Below are positions 1 to 8,140 of a DNA stretch of 64,000 nt, piece after piece. The position numbers and the translations under genes were made by a program. Every line of letters starts with the position of its first letter. The stretch's first letter is position 1. The stretch is from Mycolicibacterium rutilum (lineage in GTDB: Bacteria; Actinomycetota; Actinomycetes; Mycobacteriales; Mycobacteriaceae), in the NCBI RefSeq assembly GCF_900108565.1, contig NZ_LT629971.1, positions 4,030,001-4,094,000 of the forward strand, given 5' to 3'. The notes below the pieces were generated by a model that saw only the letters and a program-made list of their open reading frames with translations, did no database searches and was not told the origin of the DNA.

Positions 1-236
1 ACCTCGATCAGCGTGGGCGGCTCGTACTTCTTGATGGTCCAGGTGACCCGGTTGCGCAGCCCCTTGGCTCCCGCCACGCCGACGATCTGGGTGCCGACCG
101 ACAGCTCGTCGGGCAACTCGCTGCGCCAGCCCTCGTGCATCACCAACCAGTCGCCGAGGGAGTTCAGGTCCGACACGTGTGCCCACGCGTCGGCCGGGCT
201 CAGCGTCAGTTCGCGGGCCAACTCGAGTTTCGCCAT
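1..236 (-). CDS. SRPBCC (START-like) family protein, truncated at window edge
   Basis: The gene starts at ATG 236 and runs off the left edge, so only the first 78 residues are present. The N-terminus (MAKLELARELTLSPADAWAH) has the first beta strand and the 'spadaWahvsDl' helix typical of SRPBCC ligand-binding proteins, followed by a GDWLVMHEGWRSELP segment. Such proteins are usually cytosolic and bind lipids or polyketides; the ligand here cannot be told. It follows the histidine kinase stop by 13 bp on the same strand, so it is probably co-transcribed with it. Confidence 0.75.
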   Translation of the reverse strand, partial: MAKLELARELTLSPADAWAHVSDLNSLGDWLVMHEGWRSELPDELSVGTQIVGVAGAKGLRNRVTWTIKKYEPPTLIE

Positions 237-249
237 GCCCGGATGGTAG

Positions 250-1599
250 TCAGCTCGGCGCCGGCAACCGCAGCACGAGTCGCGCGCCGCCGAGCGGGCT
301 GGCCTCCATCGCGGCGGTGCCGCCGTGCAACTCGGCCTGCTGGGCGACGAGCGCCAAGCCCAGCCCGGAACCCGACCGCGCCGCCGTCGACCCGCGGGAG
401 AACCGCGCGAAGACCGCGGCCCGCTCGTCTTCGGGGATGCCGCTGCCGTTGTCGTCGACGGTGATCGTGACACCGGCGCCGGAACTGCCCACGCCGAGCA
501 CGATCTCGGTGGCGCCGCCGTGTTTGATCGCGTTGGTGATCGCATTGTCGATGACCAGGCGCAACCCGGCTGGCAGCCCGACCATCAGCACGGTCGTCGA
601 CGACCCCAGCGACACCCGCAGCCCGGGATAGTTGCGCATCGCGTCGTGCGCGGCGCGGTCGAGCAGCTCGGTGATGTCGACGGGCACGAAGTCGTCGACG
701 GTGGTCAGCTCACCCTGGGCGAGCCGTTCGAGCGCGGTCAGCGTGGCCTCGATGCGGCTCTGGGTGCGCATGACGTCGGCGATGACCTCCTGGCGCTGTT
801 CGTCGCGCATCTGCAGCGTCGACAGCACCTCCAGGTTGGTGCGCATGGCGGTCAGCGGGGTGCGCAGTTCATGCGACGCCACCGCCGCGAAATCGCGGGC
901 CGACTCCAAGGCGGCGCGGGTGCGCTGCTGTTCGTCGCCGATGCGGGCCAGCATGCCCTCGACCGCCTCGGCGATCTCGACGGCCTCCTGGACCCCGCGC
1001 ACCTGCACCTCGTCAGGCTTGGACTGCGCGTTGATCGCCCGCGCCTGCTGGGCCAGCACCCGGAACGGATTGATCATGATCGACCACATCACCGACCCGA
1101 CGATGACGGTGCCGACGATCACGCCCGCGCAGATCAGCAGGACGCGCCGGTGCAGTTCGTCGATGCGGCGCTGGGTCTCGGCCAGCGGCGCGCCGATCGC
1201 GATCGAGGTGTCCCCCGCGTTGAACGTGCGTACCCGGTACTCGACACCGTCGATCGTGGTGTCGGTGTAGCCGACGTCGAACTGCGGCAGCACGATGTCG
1301 CGCGGGATCGACACGGTGATCCCGTCGACGCGTGCCGTGCGCACCAACCCGCCGTCCGGGACCGGCTGGTCCACCGTGTCCTGCTGGGCGGTGCGCAGCA
1401 GGGTGCTGATGTCGCCGAGGCTGCTCACCGAGTCCAGCCGCCGATCCAGCTGGCTGTACTGATCGTTGGTGACGCCGAACCACACCCAGGCGCCCAGGAT
1501 GACCACCAGCGCCACCACCGACAAGGCTGCCACGACCACGATCACGCGCAGCGACATCAGCGGGGTCAGGAGCCGGTACAGGCGTCCGCCGAGTTTCAC
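250..1599 (-). CDS. PrrB-like sensor histidine kinase, no adjacent response regulator
   Basis: Membrane sensor kinase of 449 residues, close to the length I recall for mycobacterial PrrB. Order of parts: TM1 about 17-43, an extracytoplasmic sensor of about 105 residues, TM2 about 152-176, HAMP, HisKA with the phosphoacceptor H243 in the SHELRTPLTAM block, then HATPase_c with an N box (VIDNAITNAIKHGG), a DDNGSGIP G1 box and a GSGLGLAL G2 box. The C-terminus (GGARLVLRLPAPS) matches PrrB as I remember it. I chose GTG 1599 because it gives the PrrB-like start (MKLGGRLYRLLTP); the frame is open further upstream, but that part is out-of-frame hydrolase sequence. PrrB is normally encoded next to PrrA. 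Here the upstream neighbours are an SGNH hydrolase and an acyltransferase, so the partner regulator is elsewhere or this is a paralogue. Confidence 0.85.
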   Translation of the reverse strand: MKLGGRLYRLLTPLMSLRVIVVVAALSVVALVVILGAWVWFGVTNDQYSQLDRRLDSVSSLGDISTLLRTAQQDTVDQPVPDGGLVRTARVDGITVSIPRDIVLPQFDVGYTDTTIDGVEYRVRTFNAGDTSIAIGAPLAETQRRIDELHRRVLLICAGVIVGTVIVGSVMWSIMINPFRVLAQQARAINAQSKPDEVQVRGVQEAVEIAEAVEGMLARIGDEQQRTRAALESARDFAAVASHELRTPLTAMRTNLEVLSTLQMRDEQRQEVIADVMRTQSRIEATLTALERLAQGELTTVDDFVPVDITELLDRAAHDAMRNYPGLRVSLGSSTTVLMVGLPAGLRLVIDNAITNAIKHGGATEIVLGVGSSGAGVTITVDDNGSGIPEDERAAVFARFSRGSTAARSGSGLGLALVAQQAELHGGTAAMEASPLGGARLVLRLPAPS

Positions 1600-1619
1600 G
1601 ATCGAAACGATAGGTGCGA

Positions 1620-2429
1620 TCAGATCGGACGCGGCAACTGCGCGCCGATCAGTGGCGCGATCTTTTCCGCCATGTAGGTGTGGCCGGCATCGGTGGGATG
1701 CACCCCGTCGGCGCCGATCAGCTCCGGCTTGCCGACGAACCAGCCCAGCGCGATCGGGTCGATGAACGTCGCGCCGGCCAACCGGGCCTGATAGCGCAGG
1801 GTGTCGCGGATCCGCACGATCGTGCCGGGCACGTCGGCGGTCGGCCACGGCGGGCCGATCACCAGGAAGTTCGCCGACGGTGCGAGCCGGCGCGCCAGCT
1901 GGAAGGTGCCGTAGACCAGGATCGAGTACTGGGTCGGGTCGACGTTCTGGTCGTTGCGGGACCCGTAGAACACCACCAACCGGTCGTCGGGTTTGACGGT
2001 GCGGGCGGTGAGGTCCTCGAACAGGCTGCCGCGGTTGCCGCGGGTGCCGTAACCGGCCCCACCCTCGGCGCCGACGTCGGCACTGGTCGCCAGCCCCTGC
2101 GCCGCGAGGAGCCGCCACGCCTGCGCGGTCCAGCCGTTGGCGCCCAGACCACCCAGCTCCCCGCCGGTCGTATAGGAATCGCCGACCACCGCGATGCGGT
2201 TGACGCTGTACTGCAGCGCGACGACGTCACGCTCCTGCACCGGTGTGCGCTGTGCGCCGGCGAACACGACGGCCGCCGCGAAGGCGAGTACCGCCGCCGC
2301 CGAGATCAACCGGCGCGGGCCGAAACCACCTGAGCTCGTTCGTCCTTCGCGTCGTGCAGGGACGCCAATCTGCCCTGACCCGAATTGGGCGATGAATCGC
2401 CGCGGGCGCTCATCATGCTGCGCATCCAT
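1620..2429 (-). CDS. Membrane-anchored SGNH/GDSL-type hydrolase
   Basis: 269-residue protein with an N-terminal hydrophobic segment (about residues 40-58, LISAAAVLAFAAAVVFAGA) that would be a signal anchor or signal peptide. Block I is VGDSYTTGG (nucleophile Ser), an FYGSRND segment carries the Gly/Asn oxyanion blocks, and GADGVHPTDAGH gives the Asp-x-x-His pair of block V. It is therefore an extracytoplasmic esterase or acetyl-hydrolase. ATG 2429 overlaps the acyltransferase end by 124 bp; GAGGAG lies upstream at suitable spacing. A shorter start inside the overlap (TTG just before ISAAAV) cannot be excluded. The pair recalls Rv0517-Rv0518 of M. tuberculosis, where a membrane acyltransferase is next to an exported SGNH protein. 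An opposing acyl-transfer/hydrolysis role on cell-envelope glycans is inference. Confidence 0.8.
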   Translation of the reverse strand: MDAQHDERPRRFIAQFGSGQIGVPARREGRTSSGGFGPRRLISAAAVLAFAAAVVFAGAQRTPVQERDVVALQYSVNRIAVVGDSYTTGGELGGLGANGWTAQAWRLLAAQGLATSADVGAEGGAGYGTRGNRGSLFEDLTARTVKPDDRLVVFYGSRNDQNVDPTQYSILVYGTFQLARRLAPSANFLVIGPPWPTADVPGTIVRIRDTLRYQARLAGATFIDPIALGWFVGKPELIGADGVHPTDAGHTYMAEKIAPLIGAQLPRPI

Positions 2430-3529
2430 TTACGGGCAGGCTCCTCGACGAAGTGATACAGCACGACCGCGCCGATCAGCGCGACGCCAAGCAACGCAAC
2501 CATTATGAGCTTGCCCGCCAGGTCAGGCCGCAGACTGAGCTCGAACTGCAACACCATCCAGTTCCAGCTGGTATGCACCAGCTCGTGAACCATGTAGAGG
2601 CTGAACGAGACATGCCCCAGGTACACGACCGGTCGCAGCGCCAGCAGCCACGGCAGGCTGCCCGTCCCGATCGCCAGCGTCAGCAGCAGCGGCACGAACA
2701 AGATGTCGACGAGGCCCGCGCTGTCGAGCACCTTGGGCACCGGGTGCGCGTCGAGCCAGTACAGGATCGCCACGATGGTGGCACCGATCAGCACGGCCGC
2801 GTAGCCCGCCACGCGTCGCGCCTTGTCGCCGGGATTCAGCTTGCGCACCGCCGCGCACACCAGCGCGCCCGCGGTGAACTGCATGACGATGCGCGGCAGC
2901 CAGCTCCACGGCGTGTAGAACAACCCGGTGGCCAGCAGCAGCATGATCGGCGGCAGCGTGGCGACGAACGCCAGCACGATCAGGCCGCGCGCCCGCGTGG
3001 ACCGGTTGATCCGGAAGATCACCAGGATCAGCGCGCCGAACAACAGATACGCCAACCATTCGGCGCTGATCGACCACGCGGGCCCGTCCCAACTGGACCC
3101 GTCGAAGTAGGGCACGAACCACAGCTGGATCATCAGCGCCTGGCGCAGGTAGTTCATCGCGGTCAGCGATTCGGCGGCCTCGGACGGGATGTGCCCGACG
3201 TGCAGCGTGAAGATGATCCACAGCGCGGCCAGGTGCATCGTGACCAGATACACCGGCCATACCCGGGCCAACCGCAGCCACAGGAAGCGCAGCGTCGCCT
3301 TCCAATCGAACGACGGCCCCATCCGGTCGAGATAGTTCCACGTCAGCACGAACCCGCTGAGCATGAAGAACAGGTCGACGCCCTGCGCACCGCAGTTGAG
3401 CACCGGCGCCAGCGCCGAGCGGAAGCCGGGCACCGACTGCTCGAGCAGCGGCCGGAAGTGGAACAGCACCACCCAGATCGCGGCGACGATGCGCAAGCCG
3501 GATAGGGCTTTGATTTCTCCGGTGCGCAC
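2306..3529 (-). CDS. Acyltransferase_3 family integral membrane O-acyltransferase
   Basis: 407 residues with about ten membrane segments. The N-terminus carries the family signature: LSGLRIVAAIWVVLFHF with the essential His, then GVDLFFMLSGFVLTW. The C-terminal HFVEEPARKWMR motif is also typical of the OafA/YrhL family, and about 35 polar residues follow it. These enzymes move acyl groups across or at the membrane onto sugars, lipids or peptidoglycan; the substrate is unknown here. The last 124 bp overlap the SGNH hydrolase start, which implies tight co-expression. The start is ATG 3529, divergent from furA across a 295-bp gap. Confidence 0.85.
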   Translation of the reverse strand: MRTGEIKALSGLRIVAAIWVVLFHFRPLLEQSVPGFRSALAPVLNCGAQGVDLFFMLSGFVLTWNYLDRMGPSFDWKATLRFLWLRLARVWPVYLVTMHLAALWIIFTLHVGHIPSEAAESLTAMNYLRQALMIQLWFVPYFDGSSWDGPAWSISAEWLAYLLFGALILVIFRINRSTRARGLIVLAFVATLPPIMLLLATGLFYTPWSWLPRIVMQFTAGALVCAAVRKLNPGDKARRVAGYAAVLIGATIVAILYWLDAHPVPKVLDSAGLVDILFVPLLLTLAIGTGSLPWLLALRPVVYLGHVSFSLYMVHELVHTSWNWMVLQFELSLRPDLAGKLIMVALLGVALIGAVVLYHFVEEPARKWMRSMMSARGDSSPNSGQGRLASLHDAKDERAQVVSARAG

Positions 3530-3789
3530 AACACTCTCTTCGCGGACTTGCGTAGCTGGTTTCGTCTCGATCTCGCATGCCGGTCAGCCGGCGGCCCACT
3601 CCCCCGACCGCGCACGGGCCAAAGCCCAGCAGGTTCCGAAGAGTACCAGCGGTCCACCGTGTCCGGCATGTTCAACACTGCTGTGAATCTGCTGTGCCGC
3701 GTCGAAAAGCCTTGTCACTAGTCAGTTTCGGCGTCGTCAATAGGGGCGGTGGTGCCGGGACGGCCGGTGAGACACGCCGAGACAAAGTC

Positions 3790-3818
3790 TTGACTCATTC
3801 CAGAAAAGGGGGCATATT
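3790..3818 (+). promoter_or_regulatory. furA promoter with FurA autoregulatory region
   Basis: TTGACT (3790-3795) and CATATT (3813-3818) are separated by 17 bp, and the furA GTG lies 7 nt after the -10, so the transcript should start at the start codon (leaderless). The AT-rich stretch around the -35 (ACTCATTCCAGAAAAGGG) resembles the FurA-binding region described upstream of furA in mycobacteria. FurA repression released by oxidants is established for the family; binding at this site is inferred. Confidence 0.8.
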
Positions 3819-3824
3819 GGCAGC

Positions 3825-4289
3825 GTGCCCTCATCACCTGACTACGCGGAGCAGCTGCGCGCTGTCGATCTCCGCGTGACGCGTCCGCGGGTGGCGGTGC
3901 TCGAGGCGGTCTACGGTAATCCGCACGCCGACACCGAGACCATCGTGGGTGCCGTTCGGGTCAACCTGCCGGACGTGTCCCGCCAGGCGGTCTACGACGT
4001 GCTCGCCGCCCTCACCAGCGCCGGGTTGGTACGCCGCATCCAGCCGTCGGGGTCGCTCGCGCGCTACGAGTCGCGCGTCGGCGACAACCATCACCACGTC
4101 GTCTGCCGCTCGTGCGGCGTCATCGCCGACGTGGACTGCGCCATCGGCGAGGCGCCGTGTCTGACCCCGTCGGACGCCGACGGCGCGCTCGACGGTTTCG
4201 TCCTCGACGAGGCCGAGGTCATCTACTGGGGCCTGTGCCCGGACTGCGTCGCGCAGGCGGCCTCACAAGTTTTCCGATCACACCCGTGA
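3825..4289 (+). CDS. furA: FurA, Fur-family redox/metal-responsive repressor
   Basis: 154-residue Fur-family protein. The winged-helix DNA-binding part covers about residues 10-80 (LRVTRPRVAVLEAV, SRQAVYDVLAAL). The regulatory part has a histidine cluster H89-H91 (GDNHHHVVC), a Cys pair C94/C97 and a second pair C138/C141 (CPDC), as in FurA, and ends in RSHP. FurA represses its own operon and katG and responds to oxidative stress. GTG 3825 is the start because it coincides with the predicted transcription start and gives the usual PSSPDYAEQLRAVDLRVTRPR N-terminus pattern. katG follows after 33 bp in the same transcript. Confidence 0.95.
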   Translation: MPSSPDYAEQLRAVDLRVTRPRVAVLEAVYGNPHADTETIVGAVRVNLPDVSRQAVYDVLAALTSAGLVRRIQPSGSLARYESRVGDNHHHVVCRSCGVIADVDCAIGEAPCLTPSDADGALDGFVLDEAEVIYWGLCPDCVAQAASQVFRSHP

Positions 4290-4310
4290 TCACAGCCCAA
4301 TCAACCCACC

Positions 4311-4319
4311 GGAAGGAAC
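4311..4319 (+). promoter_or_regulatory. Polypurine ribosome-binding/mRNA-stabilising element of katG
   Basis: GGAAGGAAC lies 3 nt before the katG GTG. A polypurine run at this position is known in mycobacterial katG mRNA, where it acts in translation initiation and stabilises the processed 5' end. Here I see only the sequence and position; processing is inferred. Confidence 0.65.
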
Positions 4320-4322
4320 GCT

Positions 4323-6572
4323 GTGTCATCTGATACATCCGATGCTCGCCCCCCGCACGACGACGCCAAGACGGCCAGTCATAGCGAGAGCGAGAACCCG
4401 GCGATCGATTCGCCGAAGCCGAAGACGCACGCTCCGCTGACCAACCGCGACTGGTGGCCGGAGCAGGTCGACGTCTCGGTTCTGCACAAGCAGAACGAGA
4501 AGGGCAATCCGCTCGGGCAGGACTTCGACTACGCCGAAGAGTTCAAGAAGCTCGACGTCGAGGCGTTCAAGCGCGACGTCATCGACCTCATCCGGACCTC
4601 TCAGGACTGGTGGCCGGCCGACTACGGCAACTACGCGGGCCTGTTCATCCGGATGAGCTGGCACGCCGCGGGCACCTACCGCATCTTCGACGGCCGCGGC
4701 GGCGCCGGGCAGGGAGCGCAGCGCTTCGCGCCGCTCAACAGCTGGCCGGACAACGCCAACCTGGACAAGGCCCGTCGGCTGCTGTGGCCGATCAAGCGCA
4801 AGTACGGGAACAAGATTTCCTGGGCCGACCTGATCGCCTACGCCGGCAACGCCGCCCTCGAGCAGTCGGGATTCAAGACGGCCGGCTTCGCGTTCGGGCG
4901 CGAAGACATCTGGGAGCCCGAGGAGATGCTGTGGGGTCAGGAGGACACCTGGCTGGGCACCGATCAGCGGTACGGCGGGACCAACGACAGCGACCGTAAG
5001 CTGGCCGAGCCGTTCGGCGCGACCACCATGGGCCTGATCTACGTGAACCCGGAAGGCCCCGAGGGCAAGCCGGATCCGCTGGCCGCCGCGCACGATATCC
5101 GCGAGACGTTCGGTCGGATGGCGATGAACGACGAGGAGACCGCCGCGCTGATCGTCGGTGGCCACACCCTGGGCAAGACGCATGGCGCGGGCCCCGATGA
5201 GGGCATGGGCCCCGAGCCGGAAGGTGCCCCGATCGAGGAGCAGGGCCTGGGCTGGAAGTGCCCGTTCGGCTCCGGCAAGGCGGGCGACACCATCACCAGC
5301 GGCCTCGAGGTCGTTTGGACGGGCACCAACTCCCAGTGGAGCAACGCCTTCCTGCAGAATCTGTACGGCTATGAATACGAGCTGACCAAGAGCCCCACCG
5401 GCGCGTGGCAGTTCGAGGCCAAGGACGCCGAGGCGATCATCCCGGATCCGTTCGGCGGGCCGCCGCGCAAGCCGACGATGCTCGTGACCGACATGTCGAT
5501 GAGGGTGGACCCGATCTACGGCAAGATCACGCGCCGCTGGCTCGACCATCCGGAGGAAATGGACGAGGCCTTCGCCAAGGCCTGGTTCAAGCTGATGCAC
5601 CGCGACTTGGGGCCGGTCAGCCGCTACCTCGGGCCGTGGGTCCCCGAAAAGCAGGAGATCTGGCAGGACCCGGTGCCGGCGGTCGATCATGAACTGGTCG
5701 ACGAGTCCGACATCGCCCAGCTCAAGGAGCAGCTGCTCAACTCGGGTCTGTCCGTACAGCAGCTGATCAAGACGGCGTGGGCGTCGGCGTCGAGCTTCCG
5801 TGGCACCGACAAGCGCGGTGGCGCCAACGGAGCGCGGGTCCGGCTGGAGCCGCAGCGCAGCTGGGAGGCCAACGAGCCCGCCGAGCTGGCTCAGGCACTC
5901 CCGGTGCTCGAGCGAATCCAGCAGGAGTTCAATGCGGCGGCCGCCGGCGGTAAGAAGGTCTCGCTGGCCGACGTGATCGTGCTGGGCGGTTCGGCGGCGG
6001 TCGAGAAGGCTGCGCGCGACGCTGGTTTCGAGATCAACGTGCACTTCGCCCCGGGGCGCACCGACGCTTCTCAGGAGCAGACCGATGTGGAGTCGTTCGC
6101 GGTGCTCGAACCGCGCGCGGACGGCTTCCGCAACTTCGTGCGGCCGGGTGAGAAGAACCCGCTGGAGCAACTGCTGGTCGAGCGGGCGTACATGCTCGAC
6201 CTGACGGCTCCGGAGTTGACGGTTCTGGTGGGTGGCCTTCGGGCGCTGAACGTCAACCACGGCGGCACCAAGCACGGCGTGTTCACCGACAAGCCGGGCG
6301 TGCTGAGCAACGACTTCTTCGTCAACCTGCTCGACATGGGCACGGAGTGGAAGCCGTCGCAGACCGCCGAGAACGTCTACGAGGGCCGTGACCGCGTCAC
6401 CGGCGAGACCAAGTGGACGGCCACCGCCAACGACCTCGTGTTCGGGTCGAACTCGGTGCTGCGTGGTATCGCCGAGGTCTACGCGCAGGACGACAGCAAG
6501 GACAAGTTCGTCGAGGACTTCGTCGCTGCCTGGGTGAAGGTCATGAACAACGACCGGTTCGATCTGGACTGA
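4323..6572 (+). CDS. katG: Catalase-peroxidase KatG
   Basis: 749-residue haem catalase-peroxidase (about 740 is usual) with duplicated peroxidase domains. Distal residues R110, W113 and H114 are in the IRMSWHAAGTYR block. W113, Y240 (GLIYVNPEG) and M266 are placed to form the Met-Tyr-Trp adduct needed for catalase activity. The proximal haem ligand is H281 in GGHTLGKTHGAG. S326 in TITSGLEVVW corresponds to Ser315 of M. tuberculosis KatG, the main site of isoniazid resistance, and is wild-type here. It destroys H2O2 and peroxynitrite in the cytoplasm. The first 40 residues are polar and poorly conserved. It is transcribed with furA, and a hairpin follows the stop. Confidence 0.97.
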   Translation: MSSDTSDARPPHDDAKTASHSESENPAIDSPKPKTHAPLTNRDWWPEQVDVSVLHKQNEKGNPLGQDFDYAEEFKKLDVEAFKRDVIDLIRTSQDWWPADYGNYAGLFIRMSWHAAGTYRIFDGRGGAGQGAQRFAPLNSWPDNANLDKARRLLWPIKRKYGNKISWADLIAYAGNAALEQSGFKTAGFAFGREDIWEPEEMLWGQEDTWLGTDQRYGGTNDSDRKLAEPFGATTMGLIYVNPEGPEGKPDPLAAAHDIRETFGRMAMNDEETAALIVGGHTLGKTHGAGPDEGMGPEPEGAPIEEQGLGWKCPFGSGKAGDTITSGLEVVWTGTNSQWSNAFLQNLYGYEYELTKSPTGAWQFEAKDAEAIIPDPFGGPPRKPTMLVTDMSMRVDPIYGKITRRWLDHPEEMDEAFAKAWFKLMHRDLGPVSRYLGPWVPEKQEIWQDPVPAVDHELVDESDIAQLKEQLLNSGLSVQQLIKTAWASASSFRGTDKRGGANGARVRLEPQRSWEANEPAELAQALPVLERIQQEFNAAAAGGKKVSLADVIVLGGSAAVEKAARDAGFEINVHFAPGRTDASQEQTDVESFAVLEPRADGFRNFVRPGEKNPLEQLLVERAYMLDLTAPELTVLVGGLRALNVNHGGTKHGVFTDKPGVLSNDFFVNLLDMGTEWKPSQTAENVYEGRDRVTGETKWTATANDLVFGSNSVLRGIAEVYAQDDSKDKFVEDFVAAWVKVMNNDRFDLD

Positions 6573-6586
6573 TCGTCAGCAACGTG

Positions 6587-6623
6587 CGGCACCCCGCGGG
6601 CTCATCGGGCTCGCGGGGTGTCG
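6587..6623 (+). terminator. Hairpin after katG
   Basis: CACCCCGCG (6590-6598) pairs perfectly with CGCGGGGTG (6612-6620), extended by CGG/TCG with one G-U wobble to about 12 bp. No U-run follows, which is common for mycobacterial terminators. The 3' arm touches the GTG proposed for the next gene, so the hairpin may also affect its translation. Confidence 0.55.
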
Positions 6624-7366
6624 TGCGTTCGGCGCCGTTTCTGCTGTTGTCCATCCGCGGCGAGGACGAAGCCGCCGACGACGAGCACCGCGCGATGATG
6701 CGGTTCGCCGGCCTGGACACCGCGGGGATGCGGCGCATCAGGCTCACGCATGAAGCGTTGGGCCGCGTCGATCTAGCGGACTTCTCCGGTGTGATCCTTG
6801 GTGGCGGCCCCTACAACGTCAGCGACCCCGCCGAGACGAAGTCGCCGACCCAACGGCGCGCCGAAGCCGACCTGCTCGACCTGATCGCGCGGATCGTCGA
6901 CGAGGACTTCCCGTTCCTGGGCTGCTGCTACGGCGTCGGAACCCTCGGCACGGTCATCGGGGCCAGGATCGACCGAAGCTATCCCGAACCCGTCGGCGGG
7001 GTCAGCGTCACGGTCACCGCCGAGGGGCGCGACGACGACCTGTTCGCCGGTGTGCCCGACGTGTTCGACGCCTACGGGGGCCACAAGGAGGGTGCCTCGC
7101 TGCTGCCCGACGCGGTGGTGCGCCTGGCGTCGTCGCCCGACTGTCCGGTGCAGGCGTTCCGGGTCGGCCGCAACGTCTACGCCACCCAGTTCCATCCCGA
7201 ACTCGACCTCGGCGGCCTGATCACCCGCATCAACGTGTACAAGAACCACGGGTACTTTCCGCCCGAATCTGCCGAGTCGCTGAAAGTGGCTGCGCGCCAA
7301 TGGGATGTCCGGTATCCGCCGATCATCCTGAAGCGGTTCGTCGACAAGTACGCCCGCCAGGATTGA
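6623..7366 (+). CDS. Class I glutamine amidotransferase (GMP-synthase-like)
   Basis: 247 residues from GTG 6623. The fold is a lone GATase1 domain: SGVILGGGPYNVSD oxyanion segment, nucleophile Cys in FPFLGCCYGVGTLG, and the His-Glu pair in ATQFHPELD. Stand-alone GATases of this type resemble the glutaminase subunit of GMP synthase and often act on amino-group transfer or on gamma-glutamyl compounds; the partner is unknown. The start is uncertain: GTG 6623 lies on the 3' arm of the katG hairpin, and TTG 6647 is an alternative. The C-terminal 60 residues (NHGYFPPESAESL onward) extend past the catalytic core. Confidence 0.85.
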   Translation: MRSAPFLLLSIRGEDEAADDEHRAMMRFAGLDTAGMRRIRLTHEALGRVDLADFSGVILGGGPYNVSDPAETKSPTQRRAEADLLDLIARIVDEDFPFLGCCYGVGTLGTVIGARIDRSYPEPVGGVSVTVTAEGRDDDLFAGVPDVFDAYGGHKEGASLLPDAVVRLASSPDCPVQAFRVGRNVYATQFHPELDLGGLITRINVYKNHGYFPPESAESLKVAARQWDVRYPPIILKRFVDKYARQD

Positions 7367-7395
7367 CCGGGCGGCCCGCCGGGCACCATAGGGAG

Positions 7396-8055
7396 ATGCG
7401 CACCGTCGAGTACTCCCCCGGCCGCTCGGCCGATGTCTATGGCGACACCTCGCAGCCGACCGTGCTGATGTGGCACGGCGCGCAGACCGATTCGCGCGCG
7501 GCGATGGCTCCGCTTGCTCAGCGGTTGCATGAGCGCGGGGCGTCGGTGGTGCTGGCCGATTGGGACTCGCACGCCGACGACGGGGGCCGCTCGGATCTGC
7601 TGGCGTCGGCCCGGTTCGCGGCCTCGTGGACCGATGGTCCCCTGGTGGTCGTCGGTTGGTCGATGGGCGGGCTGGCGGCGGCCGGCCTGACGATTCAGGC
7701 CGGCCGGGTCGGCGTCGAGATCGCCCACACCGTGTGTCTGGCCGGCGCATTCATGGTGCGCGACCCGATCTCCGGTGCGCCGCTGCCCACCGAGCTGACC
7801 GGCGAACCGGCCGCCTTCACGCTGCTGCACGGTGCCGACGACGACGTCGTCCCGCCCGACGTCAGCCACTCGTTCGCCACTGTGCTGTCGCGTAACGGAT
7901 GGCCCGTCGACTGCGTGGTGCTGGCGGCCGATCACGGGTCGATCGCGGGCGCGACCTACGACGCGGAGGGCGACCGCTACCTGCCGTCGTCGGACCCGGC
8001 GACGCTGGCAGTGGCCGACGATGTGGCCGCGCGGATCGCCGCGGTGGCCACTTGA
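7396..8055 (+). CDS. Small alpha/beta hydrolase (dienelactone/lipase-like)
   Basis: 219 residues from ATG 7396. HG dipeptide in LMWHGAQTDSR, nucleophile elbow GWSMGG with S89, acid in LLHGADDDVVP, and His in AADHGSIAG form a complete triad. There is no signal peptide, so it is cytoplasmic. The purine run GGGAG sits directly before the ATG. It starts 29 bp after the amidotransferase on the same strand and may be co-transcribed. The substrate is unknown. Confidence 0.8.
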   Translation: MRTVEYSPGRSADVYGDTSQPTVLMWHGAQTDSRAAMAPLAQRLHERGASVVLADWDSHADDGGRSDLLASARFAASWTDGPLVVVGWSMGGLAAAGLTIQAGRVGVEIAHTVCLAGAFMVRDPISGAPLPTELTGEPAAFTLLHGADDDVVPPDVSHSFATVLSRNGWPVDCVVLAADHGSIAGATYDAEGDRYLPSSDPATLAVADDVAARIAAVAT

Positions 8056-8075
8056 GCCTCAGGGGTATCAGCGAT

Positions 8076-8120
8076 CAACGTTTCGCCGCGAAAGTGCGAG
8101 TGCGGGCGTGCGAAACGTTG
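8076..8120. terminator. Perfect 11-bp inverted repeat between convergent genes
   Basis: CAACGTTTCGC (8076-8086) and GCGAAACGTTG (8110-8120) are exact inverse complements with a 23-nt loop. It lies between two converging genes, which suggests a bidirectional terminator. Confidence 0.55.
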
Positions 8121-8140
8121 TTCGGTGTGACGCGAGGGGA

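Noticed and set aside
1600..2118. N-terminal 170-codon extension of the kinase frame
   Set aside because: This part is out-of-frame SGNH hydrolase sequence, Arg-rich and without domain; the PrrB-like start is at 1599.
2453..3505. 350-codon plus-strand open frame opposite the acyltransferase
   Set aside because: Gln/Arg/His-rich shadow; the minus-strand membrane protein has the family motifs.
4326..6275. Long minus-strand open frame opposite katG
   Set aside because: Antisense shadow of katG with Arg/Leu-rich composition; katG itself is unambiguous.
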